64,000 bases of DNA from Oscillospiraceae bacterium (GCA_020025545.1 JAHHRX010000004.1:34679-98678); one strand, 5' to 3'; numbered from the stretch's first letter, positions 24,144 through 33,161 are shown. Numbers and translations: made by a program. The notes: generated from the sequence alone by a model not told the origin.

Positions 24144-25368
24144 ACTTTTCAGAGCGTTTTCTGGCCAGATAAATGTCAAGTTTTTCCTTTACATTGTCGG
24201 GAATGGTGCGCTTCACCGGGCAGCAGGCAGCATTTGCCATCTGAGATGTGAAAGCAATAATGAAATCGATATCAGCAGCCATCTGCTCACCCTTCATCAC
24301 TGCCATAGTGTCATAGCTGTTGTGAATGGTAGCTGTGTTGTCGGGAGCGCTGCGTGCAAAGGACAGGCTGGGAACGCCCTTATCTGCGAAAGGTGTCGAA
24401 TCGCTGGAGTACACATCCTGATAAGCGTGCATTCCGAAGCCCAGCTGTGCAGAAAGATAAGTAATGTAGTGGACCAAAGCTTCTTCGGCAGAGCAGCAGG
24501 CAATGAATTGACCCATGATGCAGCCGATCATATCCAGATTGATGTTGAGCACCACATTGCCCAGTTCTGCCTCGTGGGCCGCACAGTAGGCCTTGGAGCC
24601 CAGTAATCCCCGTTCCTCACTGCCGCACCAGATAAAGCGCAGGCCGTAACGATGGGGGTGGTTGGCAAAATGGCAGGCTGCAGCAAGAATACCAATGGAA
24701 CCGGACATATTGTCATAGGCACCTTGCGAGAGGGATGTAGAATCATAGTGTGCCGTCAGCACAATATACTGCTCCACATCACCGGGCAGATCCAGCACCA
24801 CATTGTGCGACTCCCCCTGATACTCTCTCTGCTTCAGGCAGATTTTAGCAGTCTTAGGGTCGGACTTTACCAGAGCAATGGCATCCTTTGCGTTGATGTT
24901 GACACCGGGAAGCTTGTTTCCTTTGCTGACAAAGCTCCGCAGCTCCCGCTGATCGATATCAAAGTCCGTATAGTTGGCATCTCCGTCATAGGTGATAAAG
25001 CCCACAGCGCCGTTTTCCAGAATATCCTGATATTTCCAGTAGCCCATATAGCCATCCACCAAAACGATCTTCCCCTGGCACAGAGAAAGGCTATAGGGAT
25101 CTGTATTGCGCAGATAGTAGAAGGGTGCCTCTACCTCTGCGCTTCCTGCATTCAGGTATCCCTTACAGGTTACCGCTTTTCCGTCCACGATGAGCGTGGC
25201 CTCTTCCATGTCCGCCATATCCACAGGGAATGCTTCCAGATTGGCATGACAGCCAAACTCTGCACACTTTTTCTGCAGGTACTGCGCAGCCCGATATTCC
25301 TCCGGACTGCCGCCGGTGCGGATAAAGGCGGTATCTTCAAAAATTTGCATTATTTCCTTGATTTCCAT
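24142..25368 (-). CDS. M28 family zinc aminopeptidase with PA domain
   Basis: 408 residues, no signal peptide, so probably cytoplasmic. Residues 60-180 form a PA-like insert. The M28 co-catalytic zinc ligands appear in order: HYDS (H), GAYDNMSGSIG (bridging D), SEERGLLGS (catalytic E and ligand E), NINLDMIG (D) and IHNSYDT (H). M28 enzymes remove N-terminal residues from peptides. ATG 25368 has AAGGAGG seven bases upstream. The gene has its own promoter and converges on the radical SAM gene. Peptide nutrition or turnover is the likely role; exact specificity cannot be read. Confidence 0.92.
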   Translation of the reverse strand: MEIKEIMQIFEDTAFIRTGGSPEEYRAAQYLQKKCAEFGCHANLEAFPVDMADMEEATLIVDGKAVTCKGYLNAGSAEVEAPFYYLRNTDPYSLSLCQGKIVLVDGYMGYWKYQDILENGAVGFITYDGDANYTDFDIDQRELRSFVSKGNKLPGVNINAKDAIALVKSDPKTAKICLKQREYQGESHNVVLDLPGDVEQYIVLTAHYDSTSLSQGAYDNMSGSIGILAAACHFANHPHRYGLRFIWCGSEERGLLGSKAYCAAHEAELGNVVLNINLDMIGCIMGQFIACCSAEEALVHYITYLSAQLGFGMHAYQDVYSSDSTPFADKGVPSLSFARSAPDNTATIHNSYDTMAVMKGEQMAADIDFIIAFTSQMANAACCPVKRTIPDNVKEKLDIYLARKRSEK

Positions 25369-25390
25369 AGCTGAACCTCCTTTTTAGCCT

Positions 25391-25418
25391 ATTATAGCGC
25401 ACCGCAATAGAATTGCAA
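25391..25418 (-). promoter_or_regulatory. Promoter of the M28 peptidase gene
   Basis: On the minus strand TTGCAA (25418-25413), 16 bp, TATAAT (25396-25391), shortly before the AAGGAGG ribosome site. Confidence 0.75.
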
Positions 25419-25556
25419 CCGGATTTTTGGTTTTTCTTCCACCATGGGCACGATTTCCGCAGATATCTCAGCAAAGCAGAAATTCATCGACCACGGAAAG
25501 GCTTGATGCAATCGTACCAAGTAACGGCAACGGCGGCTGTATGTGCTATAAAAGGA

Positions 25557-25585
25557 TTGACAGACAGCATACAAAATGAAATAAT
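25557..25585 (+). promoter_or_regulatory. Promoter of bcp-yaaA operon
   Basis: TTGACA (25557-25562), 17 bp, AATAAT (25580-25585). An AGGAGG ribosome site follows, about nine bases before ATG 25622. No clear PerR box is visible. Confidence 0.65.
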
Positions 25586-25621
25586 AGCAGTAGAAAATAA
25601 TATACTAGGAGGAAAAAAGCC

Positions 25622-26077
25622 ATGCTTTCTATTGGAACCAAAGCTCCCAACTTTACTCTGCCCGATCAGAACGGTGAACTTCACACTCTGGAAGATTACC
25701 GCGGTAAAAAAGTCATTCTCTACTTCTACCCCAAGGACAACACTCCCGGCTGCTCCAAGCAGGCCTGCGGTTATTCTGAAAACCTCCCCCACTTCACCGA
25801 AAAGGGTGCCGTGGTACTGGGTATCAGCAAGGATTCCGTAGCCTCCCACAAGAAATTTGAAGAAAAGTACGGCCTGCGCTTCCCCATTCTATCCGATCCG
25901 GAGCGTACCGTCATCGAAAGCTACGATGTCTGGCACGAAAAAAAGAATTACGGCAAGGTCACCATGGGTGTCGTCCGCACCACCTACCTCATTGACGAGG
26001 ACGGAATGATTGCGGCAGCAAATGACAAGGTGAAAACCGCCGACGATGCAGAAAAAATGCTGGGGATTCTGGGATGA
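25622..26077 (+). CDS. bcp: Thioredoxin-dependent thiol peroxidase (Bcp/PrxQ)
   Basis: 151 residues with the AhpC/TSA fold. The peroxidatic Cys44 is in YFYPKDNTPGCSKQACG, and Cys49, five residues on, is the usual resolving Cys of the PrxQ type. The motif VRTTYLIDEDG is conserved near the C terminus. It reduces H2O2 and organic hydroperoxides using thioredoxin. Its stop codon overlaps the yaaA start (ATGA), so two peroxide-defence genes are translationally coupled. Confidence 0.95.
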   Translation: MLSIGTKAPNFTLPDQNGELHTLEDYRGKKVILYFYPKDNTPGCSKQACGYSENLPHFTEKGAVVLGISKDSVASHKKFEEKYGLRFPILSDPERTVIESYDVWHEKKNYGKVTMGVVRTTYLIDEDGMIAAANDKVKTADDAEKMLGILG

Positions 26078-26841
26078 AAATCATCCTTTCTCCCGCCAAA
26101 AAAATGCGGGTGGATACCGAATTTCTTCGATCCGCTACCATTCCCGTTTATATTGATCAGGCACAGCTGCTTTGTCAAGCTCTGAAAGCTATGCCGCACG
26201 AGGCCCTCAAAAAACTCTGGGGCTGCAACGATGCAATTGCAGAGGAAAATTTCCGTCGGCTGGAATCCATGGATCTCTGCAGCGGACTCACGCCTGCCGT
26301 TCTTTCCTATGACGGCATTGCCTACCAGTATATGGCTCCTTCCCTGCTGGAAGAAAAGCAGCTGGAGTATCTGCAGGAGCATCTGCGGATTCTCTCCGGT
26401 CTGTACGGCATACTGCGGCCCATGGACGGCGTTACCCCTTATCGGCTGGAGATGCAATCGTCCCTTTCCTGCCGGGATGCAAAGGATCTCTACCGGTTTT
26501 GGGGAGATTCTCTCTATAAGGCACTGGATGCCGAAGACGGTGTCATTTTAAATCTCGCCTCAAAAGAATACAGCAAGTGTATTACGCCGTATCTCAAAAA
26601 ATCTGATACCTTCATCACCTGCGTCTTTGCAGAAAAAGTAAACGGAAAGATGACCCAGAAAGCTACCTTTGCCAAAATGGCACGGGGGGAAATGGTTCGT
26701 TATCTGGCAGAGCATCAAATCATCTCAGCAGAGAATGTTAAGCGCTTTGACCGTCTGAACTATGTCTATCGGGAGGCGCTTTCCTCCCCTGCCGAATTTG
26801 TCTTTGAGCGCTGCCCAGAGCCCGAATCGGAAAGGAAATGA
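26074..26841 (+). CDS. yaaA: Peroxide stress protein YaaA (DUF328)
   Basis: 255 residues of normal family length, starting MKIILSPAKKM, the YaaA hallmark. Further motifs are PAVLSYDGIAYQYM, LRILSGLYGILRPMDGV, PYRLEM and NLASKEYSK. In E. coli YaaA limits DNA damage under H2O2 stress by lowering free iron, and the fold binds DNA. The 4-bp overlap with bcp supports the same role here. Two membrane protein genes follow closely on the same strand (6 bp, then 13 bp) and probably belong to the same transcript. Confidence 0.95.
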   Translation: MKIILSPAKKMRVDTEFLRSATIPVYIDQAQLLCQALKAMPHEALKKLWGCNDAIAEENFRRLESMDLCSGLTPAVLSYDGIAYQYMAPSLLEEKQLEYLQEHLRILSGLYGILRPMDGVTPYRLEMQSSLSCRDAKDLYRFWGDSLYKALDAEDGVILNLASKEYSKCITPYLKKSDTFITCVFAEKVNGKMTQKATFAKMARGEMVRYLAEHQIISAENVKRFDRLNYVYREALSSPAEFVFERCPEPESERK

Positions 26842-26847
26842 TACATC

Positions 26848-27813
26848 ATGAATAAAGCCACAGCTGCAATTCTTTTTTCTCTGATTTTGCTGCCTGTGAA
26901 TCTCTGCTGCGTATTCTGGATGTTTCGGGAGGCTCTGTACCTCTCCGGATTTACCGTAAAGCAGTTTCTGGCATCCGCACCCTATTTTTCCGGCACCCGC
27001 CGCCACGTACAACGACAGCGGCGGAGGTTTCTGGCAGATTTTTTCCGTCGCAACAGCGCCGATCCACAGGCTTCTCTGGGGCTTCTGCGCCGCTTCATGC
27101 TGTCCACATTGCCGGGACTTGCTGCCCTGATTCTGGCCCAGTGGGCAGCACTTTCCCCAAAGCATGCAGCAATCGTGCTTCTGTGCGATCTGATTCTCGC
27201 CTGCGTCAACATCTGCCTGTTTCTGATGGGCCGTGCCTATCGCCGCAGCCATCCTCTGGATGAAGAACTTGCACAGGCCCTGGCACAGGAACGGTCTGCC
27301 GGTCACAGGGGACGGAATATACTGGTATATACTCTGGTCGGGGCGGTATTCTTTGGATTTCTGGCTTTCTTTCATCTAAGTCTTGCGTCCGCTAGCGCAA
27401 GAGGAAAAGCCGAGATTGATTCCGAAACCGTTTACCGTGTTCTACAGGAAAACGGCTATAAGACTGACGGAATTCCCGTTACTTACTGGTATCTTGAGGA
27501 AAATAATCTCATGTATGTCTGTGCCGGAGTCAGCGAAGGCAGCAAATTTGAGTTTTACTCTTATTCCAATCCCCAATCCGCCGAAAGTGTCTATGCAGCA
27601 ATCAAAGGAGAACTGTTCCCAGATTGGAACGAAGCCCAGATGGACGATGCGGAAACCGTCTTTTCCGATGGCACAAAACTGTTAAGCGGAATCCGTGACG
27701 GCGTTTATCAGTTTGCAGTGATACAGGGAAAAACGGTAGTATGTGCCACATCTTCCCATTCTCCCGATCAGATCCGGGACATTCTGTCCGAGCTTGGCTA
27801 TTTGGGACGCTGA
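26848..27813 (+). CDS. Membrane protein of unknown function
   Basis: 321 residues. Hydrophobic segments lie at about 5-28, 85-105, 108-130 and 150-175. Between the first two is a basic stretch (GTRRHVQRQRRRFLADFFRR). The last 140 residues form a soluble domain, likely outside the cell, that resembles a small alpha/beta module. I do not recognise the family. It starts six bases after yaaA, so it is probably co-transcribed. Confidence 0.75.
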   Translation: MNKATAAILFSLILLPVNLCCVFWMFREALYLSGFTVKQFLASAPYFSGTRRHVQRQRRRFLADFFRRNSADPQASLGLLRRFMLSTLPGLAALILAQWAALSPKHAAIVLLCDLILACVNICLFLMGRAYRRSHPLDEELAQALAQERSAGHRGRNILVYTLVGAVFFGFLAFFHLSLASASARGKAEIDSETVYRVLQENGYKTDGIPVTYWYLEENNLMYVCAGVSEGSKFEFYSYSNPQSAESVYAAIKGELFPDWNEAQMDDAETVFSDGTKLLSGIRDGVYQFAVIQGKTVVCATSSHSPDQIRDILSELGYLGR

Positions 27814-27826
27814 ACAGGAGCACACT

Positions 27827-28303
27827 ATGGAAAAAACAAAGCAGTCTAAAACAGTACAGCTGCTATTGCTGATTTTCGGCATTGTGTTTTTCTGCGGCGG
27901 TGTCTATTTTCTCATGAACGGTATCCACAATTATGCCCGGCAGTTTCACCAGCGAGACTGGCAGGAAACAACTGCCACAGTCATTCGTGTGGATGAGCGC
28001 ATAGAAAGTAACCAAAACAACTCCCACTTTACCGTATATGACATTTACTTCCAGTACGAAGCAAATGGGCAGCTGTACACCTATTCCATCTACAGAAACA
28101 ATGCCTCGAAAAATTACGGCGATACCATCACCGTAAAATACGATCCTCGCTCCCCCGGCGACGCCACGCACTATCTGGAGCCGGAACCGGGTTTTGCTTG
28201 GGGCGGTCTCGTCGGCTTTGCTGTTTTCGGACTGATCGGACTTAAAATCATCCGCAGCGCCCTACCCGCAAAAAAGCCCCGATCTTCCGGGCATAGGAAA
28301 TAA
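27827..28303 (+). CDS. DUF3592 membrane protein
   Basis: 158 residues from ATG 27827, with AGGAG six bases upstream. One membrane helix lies near residues 10-30 and another at about 122-142. Between them is a DUF3592-like domain with WQETTATVIRVDER, YDIYFQYEANGQLYTY and GDTITVKYDPRSPGDA. The function of DUF3592 is unknown. It is the last gene of the bcp-yaaA unit, before a strong terminator. Confidence 0.82.
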   Translation: MEKTKQSKTVQLLLLIFGIVFFCGGVYFLMNGIHNYARQFHQRDWQETTATVIRVDERIESNQNNSHFTVYDIYFQYEANGQLYTYSIYRNNASKNYGDTITVKYDPRSPGDATHYLEPEPGFAWGGLVGFAVFGLIGLKIIRSALPAKKPRSSGHRK

Positions 28304-28305
28304 AG

Positions 28306-28341
28306 AAATCTCCGCAGAATTTCTATCTGCGGAGATTTTTT
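28306..28341 (+). terminator. Terminator of the bcp-yaaA unit
   Basis: AAATCTCCGCAGA (28306-28318) pairs with TCTGCGGAGATTT, followed by further T up to 28341. Confidence 0.92.
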
Positions 28342-28432
28342 CAGCAGTCATAAAGCATTCCCTTGGGTGTCTCAGTCCGCCGCAGGGGAATATCAAACAC
28401 ACGATCCGGAATTCCCCTTTGGCAGACTTTCT

Positions 28433-31003
28433 TTAACACGTAGCACCGCCCTTGACTTTCTTTTCCAAAATAGCGCTCTTATCGATCTGCTGGTTCAGAA
28501 GCTTGTCCTGCACATAGTCAAATCCCAGACGATCAATGGTATCTGCAAAGCGCTCGCCGGTCACGCCTTCGTTACGGAAGAACAGGATTGCACGCTCGAC
28601 CATATCCATGACTTCCTCTTCTGTGGTGAACAGGTGATCCAGCGCATGACCGTGAGCTACCTTTTTGCCCCATCTGCCGCCAATGAATACCTTGTATCCA
28701 TCAACATACTCAGGGATTGCCTGAAACGGGCACATATTCTTGCAGCGGCCGCAGCTGTTGCAGTCTTCCCCCAGCTTGATCTTGCCGTTTTCCACAGTTA
28801 CAGCATGGATGGGACAGGACTTTTCCACTTGGCAGACCTTGCATCCGCGGCACTTATCCAGATTGACCACAGGAACCCGCTGGCCGATAATACCCAGATC
28901 GTTCAGATCCGGCTTAACACAGTTGTTGGGACAGCCGCCCACAGCAATCTTGAATTTGTGAGGCAGCGTAACACCATGGTAGCCCAGATAAAACCGCTCG
29001 TGGATTTTCTGGCTCAGTCCAAAGGTATCAATAAGGCCGTACTGACAGGTAGTACCCTTGCAGGAAACCACAGGACGAACCAGAGAGCCGGTACCGCCGG
29101 TAATCAGTCCGTGCTCATTGAGGAACGAAATCAGAGGCTCAATGTTTTCATATCTGACACCCTGAATTTCCAGAGTCAGTCGGGTGGTCATGGTAACCTC
29201 ACCGTTGCCGAAGCGTCGTGCAGCCTCACCGATGGCCCTATAGTCGTCGTTGCTGATCTTACCGTTGACAGTAATCACACGAACATTGAACACATCGGGG
29301 TAGCGCTTGTCCTGCAGGCATCCGAGCCCCTTTACACGCTTGATTTCGTCTGCGGGAATTGTCCCCACGGGACGATCAACCTTCACAATGTTGAAAAATT
29401 CGCCGCCTTCCAGAACTCTGGTGTTGGTATAACCGAAATGCTTCAGACGGTTCTGGAGGAAATAGCCTCTCTTGCCCTTGGCACAGACCAGAAGCAGCTT
29501 CTCATCCTTAGCGATGCCCTCCAGCTGGCCGTTCACCTTGCCCAGATCCACCCAGGTTGCACCGAAAATGCGGGGCTGGGGCTGAACATCCAGCACGCGG
29601 TAATCCTTTGCGGCACCGTCCAAATACTCGGCAGGGGTAAAGGTCTCGAAAGCGCCGCTCATCTTGTTTTCCAAAGTGTAGCAGGCCTGTACGAAAGGAT
29701 GGATTGCCGTGGAAAAAGGAGGTGCATATGCAAGGTCCATGGTGTCAAAATCACTGACCTTAAGCCCTGCGCTGATGCCGACAACAGCGATATCGGTCAT
29801 CTTATCCACGGCACCTGCACCGATCACCTGGATACCCAGCAGCCTGCCGGATGCCCGGTCGGCAATAATCTTTGTCACAAAGCTGTCAGAATCCGGATAA
29901 TAATGTGCTTTGTCATCGGTAACGCAAACCACAGAAATCGGATCAAAACCTGCATCCTTAGCCTGCTTCTCAGAAAGTCCGGTACGGCCTACATTCATAT
30001 TCTCCGCCAGCTTTACAACGCCGGTGCCGAGGCATCCTGCATAAGATGTGGGGTGACCGGTAAGGGTCTTTGCCAAGGTTCTGCCGGTAATATTGGCAGT
30101 AGAACCCATGGCGGACCACTGGCCGGCGCCAGTGATGCGGTTTTTCACCATGGCGCAGTCACCTGCCGCATAGATGTCCGGCAGATTGGTCTGCTGGTAT
30201 TCGTCCACAAGGATAGTACCCTTGAACATTTCAATACCGCTGTCATTCAGGAAAGCAGTAGAGGGACGGATACCGATGCAGAGAATCACCAGATCCGCAG
30301 GAATCAGGCCTGCGTCAGTCATAACTCCATTCGCCTGCTGATCCCCCTCAATGGACTGGACAGAGGTGCCGACCAGGATCTTCATACCTTTTTTGCGCAG
30401 ATGTCTTGCCACATATGCCGCCATTTCCGGATCCAGAATATTGGGCAGCACCTGATTGACCATATCAATCAGAGTGACATTCACCTTCTGGAGCATCAGG
30501 TTTTCTGCCATCTCCATACCGATAAATCCGGCACCTACAACCACGGCCTTTTTGCAGCTGTTCTTTTCCACATATTCCCGGATAGCTACCGCATCGTCAG
30601 GCGTACGGACGGTAAACACACCGGCCTGCTCCACCCCGGGAAGCTCGGGGACAAAGGGAGCTGCACCCGTGGCAATCACCAGCTTATCATAGGAAACCGT
30701 CTGCCGGGAGCCATCCGCTGCACTGCGGAACGTCACAGTCTTTGCGCCTGCATCCACACCGACAGCCTCCTGGCCTGTGTGCACAGCAGCTCCCGTCAGA
30801 GAAGTAAACTTTGCCGGAGAATTCACTACCAGTTCCTCTCTGGTTTCGATTGCACCGCCTACATAGTAAGGCAGTCCGCAGCCGGCAAAGGAAATGTCTT
30901 TTCCCTTGCTGTAAATTTCAACTTCGGCGGCAGGATTTTCCCGCTTCAGCTTGGCAGCAACCTTGGTACCTGCTGCAACACCGCCAACGATTACAATTTT
31001 CAT
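28433..31003 (-). CDS. CoA-disulfide-reductase-type flavoprotein fused to rhodanese, sulfite-reductase-like and ferredoxin domains
   Basis: 856 residues; AGGAGGA lies six bases before ATG 31003. Domains in order: FAD/NAD(P)H disulfide oxidoreductase (1-445) with GGVAAG at 7-12, the CoA-disulfide reductase Cys42 in SFAGCGLPYYVGG, and NAD-site VVVGAGFIGME; rhodanese-like domain (455-545) with candidate Cys507; sulfite/nitrite-reductase-like half (565-710) with Cys648, Cys653, Cys691 and Cys695; then two [4Fe-4S] ferredoxin sets (Cys718/721/724/730 and 748/751/754/758). Such parts handle CoA persulfide, sulfane sulfur and sulfite. I infer NAD(P)H-driven reduction of a persulfide or sulfite within one chain. 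The first Cys pair is spaced C-X4-C, not the classic C-X5-C. A divergent LysR gene probably controls it. Confidence 0.85.
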   Translation of the reverse strand: MKIVIVGGVAAGTKVAAKLKRENPAAEVEIYSKGKDISFAGCGLPYYVGGAIETREELVVNSPAKFTSLTGAAVHTGQEAVGVDAGAKTVTFRSAADGSRQTVSYDKLVIATGAAPFVPELPGVEQAGVFTVRTPDDAVAIREYVEKNSCKKAVVVGAGFIGMEMAENLMLQKVNVTLIDMVNQVLPNILDPEMAAYVARHLRKKGMKILVGTSVQSIEGDQQANGVMTDAGLIPADLVILCIGIRPSTAFLNDSGIEMFKGTILVDEYQQTNLPDIYAAGDCAMVKNRITGAGQWSAMGSTANITGRTLAKTLTGHPTSYAGCLGTGVVKLAENMNVGRTGLSEKQAKDAGFDPISVVCVTDDKAHYYPDSDSFVTKIIADRASGRLLGIQVIGAGAVDKMTDIAVVGISAGLKVSDFDTMDLAYAPPFSTAIHPFVQACYTLENKMSGAFETFTPAEYLDGAAKDYRVLDVQPQPRIFGATWVDLGKVNGQLEGIAKDEKLLLVCAKGKRGYFLQNRLKHFGYTNTRVLEGGEFFNIVKVDRPVGTIPADEIKRVKGLGCLQDKRYPDVFNVRVITVNGKISNDDYRAIGEAARRFGNGEVTMTTRLTLEIQGVRYENIEPLISFLNEHGLITGGTGSLVRPVVSCKGTTCQYGLIDTFGLSQKIHERFYLGYHGVTLPHKFKIAVGGCPNNCVKPDLNDLGIIGQRVPVVNLDKCRGCKVCQVEKSCPIHAVTVENGKIKLGEDCNSCGRCKNMCPFQAIPEYVDGYKVFIGGRWGKKVAHGHALDHLFTTEEEVMDMVERAILFFRNEGVTGERFADTIDRLGFDYVQDKLLNQQIDKSAILEKKVKGGATC

Positions 31004-31053
31004 AGCATGTCCTCCTCATGAATGGCTCGTTATTGCTCTGTTTTGCTCTCTTG

Positions 31054-31083
31054 ATTATACATAGTTTTTATGATAAAATCCAA
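31054..31083 (-). promoter_or_regulatory. Promoter of the persulfide/sulfite reductase-like gene
   Basis: On the minus strand TTGGAT (31083-31078), 18 bp, TATAAT (31059-31054). The LysR-type palindrome at 31094-31107 lies just upstream of the -35, a usual activator position. Confidence 0.7.
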
Positions 31084-31093
31084 TTATTGTTAG

Positions 31094-31107
31094 TTATCAA
31101 TTGATAA
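31094..31107. promoter_or_regulatory. Perfect palindrome, candidate LysR operator
   Basis: TTATCAATTGATAA is a perfect 14-bp dyad between the divergent reductase and LysR genes. Its ATC-N4-GAT core fits the T-N11-A style of LysR boxes. It could serve both activation of the reductase and autocontrol of the regulator. Confidence 0.7.
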
Positions 31108-31138
31108 GATTATTTTATTGTAATAAGGAGCGTATAGC

Positions 31139-32011
31139 ATGCTTGATTTTCGTCTCGACACCTTTCTTTCCGTCTGTGACACCATGAACTACCGCAAAAG
31201 CGCCGAACTTCTGCATATCACCCAGCCCTCTGTAACACAGCACATTCAATATTTGGAAAAGGCATACAACTGCAAGCTGTTCCAGTACGAAAACCGGCGG
31301 CTCAAGAAGCTAGAAGCTGCCGTTATTTTGGAGCAGTACGCTCGCCGCATGAAAGTCAGCGAGGCAAATATGCTGCGCAAGCTCCACAGCGAGCAAATCA
31401 GCCAGCTGAATATCGGCTCCACAAAGACCATTGGTGCCTGCCTTATCAGCAGCTATGTGGAAAAACTGGTAACAAACACCGGTAACGATGTAACCTTGAT
31501 TGTAGACAACACACGCAGACTTCTTGATCTTCTCGACAACTGTCGGCTGGACTTTACACTCATTGAAGGCAGCTTCGATAAGCAAAAATACGGCTACCGT
31601 CTTTTCAGCAAAGAACCCTTTGTGGGCATCTGTGCCAAAAATCATCCCTTCGCCGGGCACGAGATTTCGGTATCCCGCCTGCTGGAAGAGACCATTATCT
31701 GCCGGGAGCCCGGATCCGGAACCAGAGCAATTTTGGAAAATAAGCTGATGGATTTTAACGAATCCATCTCCCATTTCCGCCAATACATCTGCATCAGCAG
31801 TTTTCCGATTATCCTCGACTATGTGGCAAAGGGCATCGGTGTTTCCTTTGTGTATGATGTTCTGGCAAAGCAGAACGATCTTTCCACATTTACCATTGCA
31901 GGCAGCCACATTGAACGGGAATTTAATTTCGTATACCTGAAAGACACCGGCGCCGAGGAAAAAATTCAATACTTTCTAACCGGAAAAATTCCGGATTCAG
32001 CAAAAAAGTGA
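31139..32011 (+). CDS. LysR family transcriptional regulator
   Basis: 290 residues with an N-terminal winged helix (LDTFLSVCDTMNYRKSAELLHITQPSVTQHIQYLEK) and a LysR substrate-binding domain (about 90-285). AAGGAG lies eight bases before ATG 31139. It is transcribed away from the multi-domain reductase gene, with a palindromic site between, the classic layout for LysR control of a divergent target. The ligand could be a sulfur compound such as sulfite or a sulfur carrier, by context only. Its TGA lies inside the terminator stem. Confidence 0.92.
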   Translation: MLDFRLDTFLSVCDTMNYRKSAELLHITQPSVTQHIQYLEKAYNCKLFQYENRRLKKLEAAVILEQYARRMKVSEANMLRKLHSEQISQLNIGSTKTIGACLISSYVEKLVTNTGNDVTLIVDNTRRLLDLLDNCRLDFTLIEGSFDKQKYGYRLFSKEPFVGICAKNHPFAGHEISVSRLLEETIICREPGSGTRAILENKLMDFNESISHFRQYICISSFPIILDYVAKGIGVSFVYDVLAKQNDLSTFTIAGSHIEREFNFVYLKDTGAEEKIQYFLTGKIPDSAKK

Positions 32012-32034
32012 GACTTTTTCAGTCTCACTTTTTT
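32004..32034. terminator. Bidirectional terminator between LysR and DHHW genes
   Basis: AAAAGTGAGACT and AGTCTCACTTTT (32004-32015, 32021-32032) form a perfect stem with a 5-nt loop and T-runs on both strands. The LysR stop codon is in the left arm. Confidence 0.9.
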
Positions 32035-32036
32035 CC

Positions 32037-33152
32037 TTATCTTCTGTTTTGCAGCTGCAGGATGCCGGTGTCCGTCAGAAGATTACTGGTTTCATAGAGA
32101 AACAGAATTCGTGTAATCCCCTGCTCCTGAAGAACATCCTGCACATTCCCTCTGAAATACCGCAGATCCAGCATGGTGATGCTTTCAAAGTCCTCAAAAA
32201 GGAACGGCACAAAGCTGTTGGCAAAGGAATCCTTGATAACCAGCAGTTTTTCTCCGTTTTTGTTTTCCGTATCCACAGTTAATTTTCCCCAGTTGCCGCA
32301 GAAGAAATAGGCGTACTTATCTTTTTTACTGAGGAAATCTGTCTGATAGGGGCTATCCAGCACTGCGCCGCCGTCACAGCGAATCTGCACTTTCGGAAGC
32401 TGCTTCAGCGCAAAAATGCTGTCCGCCACTGCGGAGCTGTCCAGCACCTTGGAATAGGCAGTGCCATAAAAGGAATCGCTGACCTTTTCCAGAGAATACT
32501 CCCGGGGCGAAAGTCCAATGGACACAGCATACTCCCGATAGGCAAGATAGGCCCCCATTGTGGTCCAGTGGTGGTCGTTGCGATAATAAAGCTGCTCTGT
32601 TTCCTTTGCCTTGCCGAAACAATCCCGCAAATCCAAAACATCGCAGTGAATGAGCTGTGCAGCCGCCTTATAAACGGTATCGGCATTATAATAGGGAGCG
32701 TTGTTCGGCAGCTTGTCATTCAGCACCGTTCCCGCTGTAGGCACCAGCATTACGGTTGCGGGGATCTGTGCCTCATCCGTAAAGGAAGAAATCAGACGAA
32801 ATACCGATACCATTCGGGAGGGGCTATAGCTTTCATCCGTGAACTTGGGAAAATAGTAGTGATCCTTCCCCAGATACACGCCATTGACCGTTTTCTGCCC
32901 CATGAATTTTGAAAGGCCTGTGTGCATCCGCATCCACATATCCCGTAAAGGAATCTGGTCACTCAAATAGTCTGTAAGCCCCTGCTGAAATCTGCCGCTG
33001 GTTATTTCAGAAACCGATAACTTCGGAAACTTTGCCAGTACCCGGTTTTCGTTGGGTGAAAATGTTTTATCCGGCAGCAGGAAGATCAGAAGCGCCACCG
33101 TAAACAGCAGAATGAAAAATCCCGCCGCAAATCTTTTTCTGTTCTTTTTCAT
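32037..33152 (-). CDS. DHHW family (AlgX/AlgJ-like SGNH) surface protein
   Basis: 371 residues with one N-terminal membrane helix (about 8-27) and an extracytoplasmic domain. The name motif is in YYRNDHHWTTMGAYLAYREY. Also seen are QIPLRDMWMRMHTGLSKFMGQ, ENRVLAKFPKLS near the start of the mature part, and LLVIKDSFANSFVPF, which carries an SGNH-like Ser. DHHW proteins resemble alginate acetylation factors AlgJ/AlgX and act with an MBOAT protein to move acyl groups onto extracellular polymers. It starts nine bases after the MBOAT gene and is the last gene of the operon. Confidence 0.85.
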   Translation of the reverse strand: MKKNRKRFAAGFFILLFTVALLIFLLPDKTFSPNENRVLAKFPKLSVSEITSGRFQQGLTDYLSDQIPLRDMWMRMHTGLSKFMGQKTVNGVYLGKDHYYFPKFTDESYSPSRMVSVFRLISSFTDEAQIPATVMLVPTAGTVLNDKLPNNAPYYNADTVYKAAAQLIHCDVLDLRDCFGKAKETEQLYYRNDHHWTTMGAYLAYREYAVSIGLSPREYSLEKVSDSFYGTAYSKVLDSSAVADSIFALKQLPKVQIRCDGGAVLDSPYQTDFLSKKDKYAYFFCGNWGKLTVDTENKNGEKLLVIKDSFANSFVPFLFEDFESITMLDLRYFRGNVQDVLQEQGITRILFLYETSNLLTDTGILQLQNRR

Positions 33153-33161
33153 TTTGCCCCC

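Noticed and set aside
28367..31021. 884-codon open frame on the plus strand opposite the reductase fusion
   Set aside because: It mirrors a clear multi-domain gene; the product is of low-complexity appearance and unlike any family. It is a codon-usage artefact.
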